DNA from: Pseudoscleropodium purum
Taxonomy: Eukaryota > Streptophyta > Bryopsida > Hypnales > Brachytheciaceae
NCBI GenBank assembly: GCA_963969395.1
Contig: OZ017795.1
Location: forward strand, 186,001 to 250,000
Length of the DNA: 64,000 nucleotides
Direction: 5' to 3'
Below are positions 54,836 through 64,000 of the stretch, piece after piece. Each line of letters starts with the position of its first letter. Position 1 is the stretch's first letter. The notes beneath the pieces were generated by a model. The model saw nothing but the letters and a program-made list of their open reading frames with translations. It made no database searches and had not been told where the DNA came from. Made by a program: the position numbers and the translations under genes.

Positions 54836-57240
54836 CAAAGTTGGAAATTTTGACCAATTGTAGCCTCTGTTGTTTGGAGCTTTTATTGGAATTTGTCATC
54901 ATTTTTGAATATGTTATGGCATTGATCATTGATTGAAAACTATTGCATTGTTTGGAAATGAATTGAGGAACATGTTCATAGAGGTTGTCAGCTCTTGCAT
55001 TTTCTTCACCTATTGTTTTTGTGAAGAATACAAAATCAAAGGTTGGCAAATTTAGCTATAGAAATGATTGCAGCACTACCATTCACCTTACATGCTTTTG
55101 TTGGCAACATCTAAATCTAAGGATTCTTTATTGAGAAAACTATATATATGGAAATATCAATTGTTTTTTTTGAAGTGCTTTAAGTGAACATGCAAGCTTC
55201 AATTTTTTTCCATTAGTGAGTTTACTTGGGTTGCTTTTGCTATTGTGCTAATAATTAGGTAACTTGATTTTTGACCCTTTACTTTGTGTCAATTTTGGAA
55301 GTTATTCCTATAGGCTTGAGAGTACATTTAACAAGTTGTCAAAAATTGTCATGTTTAAGTGCATTGAAAGAAAATACAATAGAAAAAGTTTCTCCTATGA
55401 AATTTAATATATGCAAAAGAGTAGTAGATGGCAACTATAAGAATTTGGAAAATTTCAACCCATTTGATTTTTGTAGACTACAATTTGTAGAAAAAAAAGG
55501 ATTGTTATGAACCTTGTTTGATAGGATTAGAAATCTTTAATTTCTCATGAAATGATTCAATGAGATTTTTGCACTATTTTTAGTATCTTTTTGACATTGC
55601 CTATTATATTATGGTAGTTATATATATGCCAAATTTTACAAATAGATGAGTTTTTTTTCACCAATTGCTTAAAGTTGCCCTTTTTGTCCAAGAAATTTCA
55701 AGCAATATAATTTTTAATTTGGGCACCTAATAAAAAATATATGTGTATTTTGATGTTTATATAAGTCGACATTGTATTTCACAATTTCACAAACAATCCA
55801 TTTTGTAATGACTTCTATGATACCAACCTAAACTTCTTGTCTCTTTGAGGGACAATGGACCTTTAAGGATTAATGTTGAAGCTAGGTGATTCAAGTGTGT
55901 GATGTTTATTGGTGTTACTATAAATTCAAGAATAATAAATAGTTTTTGTTTTGGGATGTTTCTTTTACTACAATTTAGGATTGATTATATAGAATTTTTT
56001 TTGTACACCATTTCTTGTTCCTTCATATGTTTATTGGTTTGAAATAAAGGTCTTTGTTGCCATAGGTGTTTCATTTACATTGTAGTTTTGAAGCCATTTG
56101 TTGAGTGATTCTGTATAAATTTTAGGCTTTTCAATTGTTATAAGTGATTGACTTTTAAGAATTATAATTAGTTTTCTATGTCAGTAATTTATCATATTAG
56201 TATGTAATACTAATTTACAAATGATGCACTATTTGTAATATACTTAAATTAATTTATATTGAAATCTTTATTAGTGTGTCCTATTACTTTTTACATAATA
56301 AAATTAGTACTTAGCAAATCTCTAACCTCTACAGTTTATTGTTGTTGAGGTAGTATCTAACAAATTTACAACCTTCAGTATTTTAGTTCTAAAGAAAAAA
56401 ATAATAAATTGGCAAATCGATAATCTATTCTATTCTTGCAAAAACACTAATATTGTACCTTTCCTAATTAGATAAATTTATGTAGCTTAAATGAGAGCTA
56501 ACAATACACTTAACCGTCTCAAATGACATTGTTTTTGAAGAAAAATGGGCTCCTGAATGAAGTTGCATGTATTAACATCTTCACATGTAGAACTTGTTAA
56601 ATCAAATGTATACACAACATGTCAAATTCTCAAGATACATCAAGAATGTCTAATTACAAAATGTGTCAATAAATAGGGTTCAAATCAAATATTACTTCTA
56701 AAGTTGGAATTTGCCAAGTAAGAAATATTTTAGAAATATCTAGAACCTCAAACGACTGAGTTTTTGATTCAAAAATGTGTAGGGTGGTCAAATTAGTTTA
56801 CAAAATTTGGTGCATTTGGTTTGTCCAGTAGTATAGAAAGTCTGTCACACTAGTTTTCAAATTTTGAAATTATTGCATAGTGAATTGTACATAAATTGTG
56901 TTGGGTTTAGGATGGATTAAGAATGGTAGGATTGACCCCTAATTTTGCTACCAATTTTGAAGGGAATACAAAGTTTGCAGAGTTCCTTGTAACGAGCTCT
57001 AATTATTGTGCTTGGTATGTTGAGAAGTGCAAATCAAATGGTTGAGAGAGGACCCATAGATGTCGTGCTAGAAAAGCCAAAGTATAAGGTGCAGAGGAAT
57101 TGCAAGCTATTAGGGCTGATAATGTAAACCCTAAGTTTGGAGCTATAAGTAAGAGACAAGCTTATAGAACTAGTACTGTGCTTGCTTGAGATATTAGTTT
57201 GTATGCTTCTTGGAAGATGAAGAGTCATGACACAGTGGTT
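54836..57240. other. AT-rich DNA downstream of the PPR gene
   Basis: The first few hundred bases are presumably the PPR 3' untranslated region. Beyond that no gene, RNA or mobile-element end is supported. Confidence 0.6.
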
Positions 57241-57288
57241 CATCATCTCACGATCATGAAGATTTTAGGCCAACTGTTATTGAAATAG

Positions 57289-57740
57289 ATGGTACCCCCA
57301 TTTTCAAAGGATCCTACTGTAGTGAAATTGTGTCATGAGGTTCTAGGGTGCTTGAGAGATGGTATGCAAATTCATCTTGTAGGTCTTTGTAAAGCTAAAA
57401 CGGTACAAGCAAAGAACATTGTTACTACATTTGCAATTGTACTTGAAATTGGGAGTGGAAGGGGTGTAGTAAGGCTATTTGGAGTGGATCGGAGAAACAT
57501 AAAAAAGGCACTTGCGAGGAGAGTTTTTATTGACAATAAAGAAGACACTTTCTCGCTTGGAGACCAAAAAAAATTCTAGTCAGATGCACTTGACCTCCAA
57601 TCCATTGAAAAAAATTATTACCAATTGGTAGGCACAGGAGACCACTATTTCTCCCAATCACAAGGATTTTGTGAGTAAGTGGATTGCTCTGAGATTGTAT
57701 ATGGAGCATGTAACGCACTACCTTTAGGTTTCATAAGTAA
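57289..57740 (+). pseudogene. Decayed transposon-like protein fragment
   Basis: A 96-codon frame (57,289-57,579) reads MVPPFSKDPTVVKLCHEV, then DRRNIKKALARRVFID, and is followed in other frames by TTISPNHKDFVSKWIALRLY and EHVTHYL. The second part resembles the N-terminal region (TISPN, HYLQ-type motifs) of plant transposase-like proteins related to the DUF7869 group, as far as I recall. Frame changes show it is dead. Family assignment is weak. Confidence 0.3.
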
Positions 57741-57933
57741 GTTTGCTTTTCCAATATGTGTGGATGGATATTGTCATAGCATAAGGAAGTACAAATTCTC
57801 TAGGTAGTGCTAAAAAGTATCTAAAGTACCACTAAAGTGACTCGAGTATCATTCCCAAGAGATTTAGTTTGTAATTCCTAAGGATATCCCACCTACCTAC
57901 TTCTATCCTAAAATTATCCAGCCCTAAGATTTC

Positions 57934-60780
57934 TTGGCCCACTTTGGAGTTCCCTCCATTGGTTTAGTAGCCCCTCTTCTTATTGTTTGCTTTCGATTAG
58001 CTGAGGCCTTGCCTCCACGTACAATCTTCCCTTTGTTTGGAATTGGAATTCTACCCTTACTTTTTCGGAGAGAAGAATCCTGTTCTGGTTTTGCTTTTTC
58101 TTCTTCCTCTGTTGTGTTGCCTTCATCTTTGGTCTGGTCTAGGGACTCTTCCTCTTCTTCCTCTAACCCTAGGCCAATATCCGAACTCCGCTCCCTTGAT
58201 CTCTTCGTAGTCTATCATATGCGCAATCTAGGCGTAAGTATCTTCATATACAAACATAGTAGGATGACACCGAATATCGTCCCAAGGAATTTTGGTGATG
58301 TTCTTTCAAACTTCAATATCTGGTTTGTTTCTCTCTTTTTTCGACTACTCTCTCCCTCTCTTTTCTAGATTCAACTACTATCTAGATTCTGATCTAGGTC
58401 CGGTATCACCTGGTTTCTGGTTGAGTTTCTCCAAAGTACTAGTTTTCAATTCCTCTATTTTACCATCAAAGGGTCCGTTGTTAATCTTTCAAGGAATAGA
58501 GACTTCACCACTCTGGTTTCTCACACTTACTAAACTAACTAAAATAAACAAAACACCTAAGTAATCAAGGTGTTGCAATAGAAAAGGAAGATCTAGATCT
58601 TCACAACTTTTTAGATGGCCTATTTGGCAAGCAGGTCATTTAGGATTATGCCCACTCCCCTCTACTACAACAACAGATCACAGGCATCCGGAATCAACAA
58701 GGAGGTAGTCTTTCTAAATGTTTAGACGAATTCTAAGGTTGGTAGACCTTTAAGTAAATAGAAGTTTCCACTAGCAATTGCTTATCTCTGCACAAAATCG
58801 AGGCTGATTCTGGACTTGTACTCATACTACTTTTCAGTTGAACTGGATTACCATTCTAGTACTTCGAAGGCACCACACGTAGCTCTTTAGTCACAAATCC
58901 AACACTATTATAATAGTACTCCCTTGATTTGATTTAGTTACCTCAAAATCTAGATTCTTCTCCATCCATCCTTCTCACATCTCAACACTCCAAGCAACAA
59001 ACCAACACAATTCGTACACAACTGTCAAAGCCAGAATGTCCAACAGGTGACTCAGATTAAAAAGAAGAATGAAATACAATTGAAAACGCTCTAGGATATA
59101 ATGAGAGGACAAACAACCTTACCTGCCTTTTAAAACCAAAACCAAAACCACAAGCAACATCCCAAAAGCCAAAAAGGCACCTCAAAAATCAGGGTAACTA
59201 TACAATGAACACCCCGAGATATCCAAAAAGTTCAGAGCCCAGTTGTCCCTAAAAAATCTAGAACTCGGGCCCATGCTCGGAAAATCCGTTTTGAAATCTA
59301 AAAATAAAAATACTAACTAAGTATTTGCTAACTACCTACCTCATCGTGCCTTCTTTATGAAGCTCCCGCTTTAGTTCCCTAGAGTCTTCATCGAAGCCTT
59401 CACCAGAATATTCCTTACTGTCGCCTAGGTCTGCAGCTTACGTTTGATGGATGAAGGTGATTCTTCTTCTTCTTCCGTCTCTTCCTCGGATCTAGATTTC
59501 AGCTCTTCTTCATCAAAATCTTGAATTTCCGTAATCTCTAGCTTCTTCACCTACTCTGAGTCACTTAGCTCAATCTCCGCAAGATCTCGCTTGGGTGATT
59601 GCTGCTGCTTATGCGAGAAATCTTCCGGATGAGTCCAAGCCAGATTTGTCACGGTAGCCATCCATGCGGCGAGGTTGCCACAAACGTTCGATTTGGACAT
59701 CTTAACCTTTCTGGTCATCTCTCGTCTAGTTGGGAGAAGAATTGGGACAAGGGCCTCTTGCCCTACAGGAACAAACTTCTCGCTCAACTCCTTCTTCAAC
59801 TCAAGTATCGTTGGCTCTATTGTTGAGGTTTGAACCTAATTAATTGGAGACCTTGTAGTTGGAGTCAGAATAGACTTTAGTCCTACTGCTTGTGGTTGAA
59901 CCGAAAACCCAAGTGCTTGCCGGATTAGCATTTGTCAGATAGAAGCCTATTTAACTAGAGAATCCCGAAACATATTACCAAGGACTTCCGGAAATCCTAC
60001 TAAGTCAATACCTTTTTTCGGATCTAGGTACCCTAATAAATTATGCATCTCCTTCAAGATGACTCCCATCTAGGCTTCAAAGTCGACCAAGATCTTTACC
60101 ATCTTCGATCCAGTCATATGGCCTTTCTTCTTCTACTAGGTAGTGTAGAGTCCACCTTTGACTACCAAATGTTTTGGAATCATTTCCCACTCCTTTAAGC
60201 CATATACGAGTCAAAGAGCATCCATCTCCTTCTACCTTGTTGCATTCATCTCTAATTTTGTTTACTCTAGTTGGGATTCGAAGTTATCCCTTTCTCTCTC
60301 CAAGTTACAAATTTGTTCTTCTTTCTTCCAAAACTCCTCTAAATTTGGGCGTTTTCAGATCTCTTCCAAAATTTGTTTTGGCTCCACCTTCAATTTGCCT
60401 GAAATAAGGATTAAAAACCCCGCCATATTGTTGTACATTTTTTGGGCCTTCTACACCCACTAGAATCCAGTTGAGAAGAAATCCGTCTTTTTGTAAGGAT
60501 CCGGACCTTGGATTGGTTCTTCCCTATCTAGAGTTGGCACCTTCCCTCTTGCATCTGGATCCATAGATTTCCTTCACTTCCAATTGATAGCTTCCTTTCC
60601 TTCTGGTTGTCTACCTCCCTACCTTTTGATTCTTCTCCTCATTTGTAAGGCCATATTTTAGCATCTGAAGTTTGGTATCATACTGTACTATCTCTAGAGT
60701 ACTCAAGACCTCCTTGTGATGATAGAGGTGGAACAAATAGGGGTTGATAGGACTTTACTTTACCCTTGACACATGATCAG
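57934..60780 (-). pseudogene. Degraded relative of the LTR-borne ORF
   Basis: On the minus strand near 60,740 the sequence reads NPYLFHLYHHKEVLSTLE, then KLQMLKYGLTNEE. It aligns with CPYLFHLYREHQVLTDTE and EVLLKYGESETDDE of the intact protein at 20.4-22.0 kb. Further on it retains a Lys/Glu-rich coil region and an open stretch (59,799 to 59,551) with SEKFVPVGQEALVPILLP, then an acidic Glu/Ser tract. Many stops interrupt it. The N-terminal domain before PYLFHLY is missing, truncated near 60,780. About 1.4 kb of non-coding sequence downstream may be the rest of the LTR. The mapped ends are approximate. Confidence 0.5.
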
Positions 60781-60789
60781 CCACTCAAT

Positions 60790-61911
60790 GGATGGCAAAT
60801 ACCTCAAGTAACCCAAAGGTGCTTCCAAGCCTCACAAAAGACTCTCACTAGATTGCAATTAGCACAATCACAATCAACAATGCACCCAAGTGCACAATCA
60901 ACCCTCAATGGGCTTTCAATGTACTCTTCTAAGCACAAACTCAAACTAGGAGCATGCAACCAGCCCTCACAAGGTGTGATTACTACCATAAGCAATCTCT
61001 CACCCAAAATGCACTCCAAACCTCACAAACCAACCAACAAAAATCTAAAATAATTCACATTATATGGTTTGTAGGTGAAAGAGAGACAAAACACTGATTG
61101 CTCTTCCAAGCTCCAAGATCTCTTCTAAATGATATGAACTTCTCCCTCAAGCACAACTCCAAGTGCGTGGGCCCATAACCTATTGAGATTATGAAGTAGT
61201 GTATGGGAGAAAGGCTTTACTTAGATGGTAGAAGATACAAAGCCACATAAGTGGGCTCAACATAAGCAAGAAGCCTTTCCTAGTTATCCACAAACCACGT
61301 GGGATAACTAAACATAATGGACTGCCTTTGACTACGAGCAATACCCATGGACTCTAACACTAACTAAGTGTCTAATGCTACTCCTAAGGCTGATTGTACA
61401 TTGTCTACACTAATATGTACACAATCTTTAACACCTATAAGTAAGTCTTGGCTCTTTTAGCCGCCTTTGGTTTTTTTTGTCTAGTACAACGAGCCACATT
61501 CTCTTGGTTCCCCATCACTCTACCCTTCAAAATAGATGTGCCACCCTAAACCAAAAACAATAAGCTCGATAGAGCGACTAAATGCATGAACGCAATATTG
61601 GACAATAAAGTCCAACCCAAAACAATAGGAAGATAGAGCAGGATTCCATAAAATATTCCAATGCCCTAGCACTCCACATCCAAGAACAAGCTGCACAATG
61701 CCAACATAACCACGCACAAACCACGCCAAGACATCTTAAGCCCTAAACCATTGCCACAATCAAACACTGCAAAAAATTTGAAGAATGAGTGACGATTCAA
61801 AGCAACCCAACGTGCCAAGAACAAAGGTTAGGGTTTCAAGCACGAAGGCTCATCACAACCGCTCATCCTTGATGAGAATGAACGATGTAGATCTCATCCA
61901 AAAGCCCTCGT
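60790..61911. other. Intergenic DNA, no supported gene
   Basis: Moderately AT-rich sequence with no recognisable protein or RNA. Short frames here (for example 60,766-61,053) are rich in common codons only and match nothing I know. Confidence 0.5.
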
Positions 61912-62576
61912 TGTCGGGACTCATTTGTTTATTCTTGTTGCGGATGGCAACTCTTGGACGGGACCAAGATCAGATTTGAGGGGATACCTCAAACAGAGAC
62001 AAGAACAAGCTAGAAGTGAGGGGATTCCTCACACATAACTCAGAACGTGCTTCAAGATGAGAAAACTAAAAGATGTATTGATAACATGAAGTCAAAGAAT
62101 GACTGGATACAACTGGTATTGAAGAGAATGAGGGACAATGGCCCTCGACTCTCTATTTATACTAGACTAAGGAACCTTCCGGAATAAGGCCTTGGAAACC
62201 TTTGGAAATATCCGTAGGTCTTTCCGGAAGCTTGTGGAAGCTTCCGGAAACTAAGAGGATCTAGTGGAACCTTTTGAAAGCTTGTAGAAGCTTCCGGAAA
62301 CTAGTGGAACCAAATGGAACCTTCCGGAAGCTTATGGAAGCTTCCGAAAACTAGTAGAACTAAGTAGAACCTTCCGGAAGCTTATGGAAGCTTCCGGAAA
62401 CAAATAGAAACTAATGAAGACTATTGGAATCTACTAGAATCATTGGAAACAACTTGTACACTAGGCCACCGCTTTTGAGAAGGTTCTTAAGAGGCATACT
62501 TGTTGCAAAGGCGGTGGAGACTCTATTAGGGACAAAACTACTAGATAAGGCCCGGTATGGCACGTTCGTGACATCA
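61912..62576 (-). mobile_element. 3' LTR of a Ty3/gypsy retrotransposon
   Basis: On the minus strand the LTR begins TGATGTCACGAAC directly after a polypurine tract, contains the heat-shock-element array, a TATA box (TATAAATAG at 62,161-62,153), and most likely ends at CCCGACA (61,912), giving about 665 bp. The outer end is a best guess because the partner LTR lies outside the window. Confidence 0.75.
62222..62399 (-). promoter_or_regulatory. Heat-shock-element array in the LTR U3
   Basis: Four blocks of alternating GAA and TTC at 5-bp steps, such as GGAAGCTTCCGGAA, lie at 62,222-62,249, 62,274-62,299, 62,321-62,347 and 62,371-62,399. GAANNTTCNNGAA is the perfect binding site for heat-shock factor trimers. 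The nearest block is about 60-70 bp upstream of the TATA box in the LTR's sense. The array is a degenerate tandem repeat of about 50 bp. Confidence 0.75.
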
Positions 62577-62587
62577 CCCCCCCCTTC
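62577..62587 (-). other. Polypurine tract
   Basis: On the minus strand GAAGGGGGGGG directly precedes the LTR start TGATGTC, the usual primer for plus-strand DNA synthesis in LTR retrotransposons. Confidence 0.8.
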
Positions 62588-63044
62588 AAGGAACGAGTTC
62601 CACGAGTTTACCTGTGGGCCAATAGCATGAATAGAAAAGAGAATGTTCACGTGGGACTTCACGTGACTGCGACAAAAGAAAAGAATGTTCGGTGTATAGA
62701 ATACCGTTAGATGAAATGTTGGCGGCAAAAAGGCGGTGAATGGCGGCGAGTCCGACGGCGGTAAGAAATAGTAGCGCTGCTAAACTAAAGTATAAGGCCG
62801 TGTGAATGACAACATGAGACATCGGCGAGGTGGTGATTACAATGTTATCGACTTTTTCGGCCGACGTGAGTTCGAAGGCCTGTCCCCTCAAAATTGAGCT
62901 AGTATATTGTTACCTCGTCGATACCACCACCGTTTTAGTTCAAAGTCTTTGCATCTACACCAGCACCAAGAAAAATCTTGCAGAACTTGGTGTTGGTGTT
63001 AGTCTAGATGCATTAAACTCAAACGTTCCTTGGTTTTGCGGATA
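62588..63044 (-). other. Retrotransposon 3' untranslated region between pol and LTR
   Basis: About 450 bp between the end of the pol frame and the polypurine tract. A 101-codon minus-strand frame (62,891-62,586) contains hydrophobic stretches such as YFSLAALLFLTAVGLAAIH, which could be one membrane helix. No family is recognised and it may be chance. Confidence 0.5.
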
Positions 63045-64000
63045 CTACCGATGAAATTCTTGAATCATTTCAGGGGCGTTGTCGAGATTAGAGGCAGGCT
63101 CCCATGTTCATTCGCTGACTTCGTAGCCTTGCCAATGCACAAGATATTCAAGTCGTCGTCGATGGATGCGGGAGTCAAGAATCTCTGAAACTTCAAATTC
63201 CTCTTTACCTTCGATTTCAATTGGAGGCGGAGATTCTTGAATCCTTCCTAGCAGTGTTGATTCTTTATAGGGCTCGAGGAGAGAGACATGAAATACGGGA
63301 TGAATCTTCATAGAAGGAGGTAGCTCCAATCGATAAGCCACCTTGTTGATTTGTTTAGCGACTGAAAACGGCCCTAGGCAGCGGTAGTCAAGTTTGTCAG
63401 ATGGCCGTCGAGTCTTTAAATTTCGACGGAGCAGCCAAACCTTGTCTCCAATAGAAATCAAAGGATGTTGCTTGCGAGACTTATCTGCATTGGTTTTCTG
63501 ATGCTCTTGGGCTTCAAGAAGTTTTTCTTTCATCTGCTTCTGGATATTAGATAGTCGGGTAGCAAGATCTGTAGCAGCTGGATTCTCTGAGATGTTGAGA
63601 TTGAATTGATCAAATTTTGGATGATGGCCGTAATTTGCAAAGAAAGGCGTCTGTTGGGTAGACCCTTGCAATGTATTGTTGTATACAAACTCCGCCAGTG
63701 GCAACAAGTTCGCCCAATTATCTTAATAGTAATTGATGGTGCAGCGCAAGTACTGCTCCAACACTTGGTTGACACGCTCGGTTTGTCCGTTGGTCTGAGG
63801 ATGGTATGCTGAAGACAATTTGATCTCCACCCTTAGGATTTTGAACAAGGATTGCCAAAATTTGGATGTGAATTGCGTCCCACGATCAGAGATAATATCG
63901 GCGGGTAAGCCATGGATTCTGTAGACATGTCTACAAAGAGTTTTGCCGTTTCTTTGTCGGTAACTGTCTTGTGACACGGAATAAAGTGCGCCATCTTGGT
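63045..64000 (-). pseudogene. Ty3/gypsy chromovirus pol 3' end: integrase and chromodomain, broken
   Basis: The minus strand enters from beyond 64,000 with KMAHFIPCHKTVTDKETAKL, an integrase core. A one-base frame change near 63,930 leads into HVYRIHGLPADIISDRGTQF (catalytic Asp) and AYHPQTNGQTERVNQVLE (catalytic Glu). A TAA at 63,723-63,725 replaces the usual Gln in INYYQDNW. The frame continues through LLPLAEFVYNN, the integrase C-terminal domain (GDKVWLLRRNLK; HPVFHVSLLEPY) and a chromodomain (EEFEVSEILDSR, LEYLVHWQGYE). A TGA at 63,108-63,110 follows, before TWEPASNLDNAPEMIQEF and the final stop at 63,045. The chromodomain marks a chromovirus, which directs insertion to modified chromatin. 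Three breaks make this copy inactive. Confidence 0.88.

Overview
The window looks like nuclear DNA of a large, AT-rich, transposon-filled land-plant genome. The main evidence is a complete PLS-DYW pentatricopeptide protein, the kind that edits organelle RNA in plants. Its tandem triplets resemble those of mosses and other spore-bearing plants, so I lean towards a bryophyte or another spore-bearing plant. The sequence cannot fix the species. I see no tRNA, rRNA or CRISPR array and nothing that looks bacterial.

Layout. 1-3.6 kb: AT-rich DNA with two ~175-bp tandem repeats. 3.6-9.0 kb: a transposase-like gene of the DUF7869 type with one in-frame stop, preceded by six GC-rich palindromes about 108 bp apart. 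9.0-10.6 kb: AT-rich, with an old dispersed repeat. 10.6-14.2 kb: a complete PIF/Harbinger transposon with TTA target duplications, an open DDE transposase and a decayed Myb-like partner. 14.2-17.3 kb: repeats and a TA microsatellite. 17,293-33,026: one large hAT-like transposon bounded by an exact 8-bp duplication (GTTTACCA) and CARGGTTGAC ends. It carries two broken genes of one Cys-containing family, a broken protein-kinase-like gene, GC-rich islands built on GGCGGACG at both ends and ahead of each gene, and two nested TG...CA elements of ~3.3 kb that I read as solo LTRs carrying their own ORF.

33-47.9 kb: AT-rich and almost gene-free. It holds a mariner-like transposase pseudogene split by a CACTA element, a 157-bp CACTA-type MITE, two tandem arrays, and a second copy of the repeat into which the big transposon inserted. 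48-54.8 kb: less AT-rich DNA leading into the PPR-DYW gene, the only clearly functional host gene. 55-61.9 kb: AT-rich, with decayed transposon fragments, including a distant relative of the LTR-borne ORF. 61.9-64 kb: the 3' end of a Ty3/gypsy chromovirus (integrase, chromodomain, polypurine tract, 3' LTR) whose U3 holds an array of perfect heat-shock elements.

How it fits together. Most of the window is layers of insertion: CACTA inside mariner, one LTR inside another LTR's ORF, and both inside the hAT-like element, which itself sits in an older repeat. The most unusual part is the hAT-like element. One GC-rich motif marks both its termini and the likely promoters of its three internal genes, and one of those genes is a kinase-like protein rather than a recognisable transposase.
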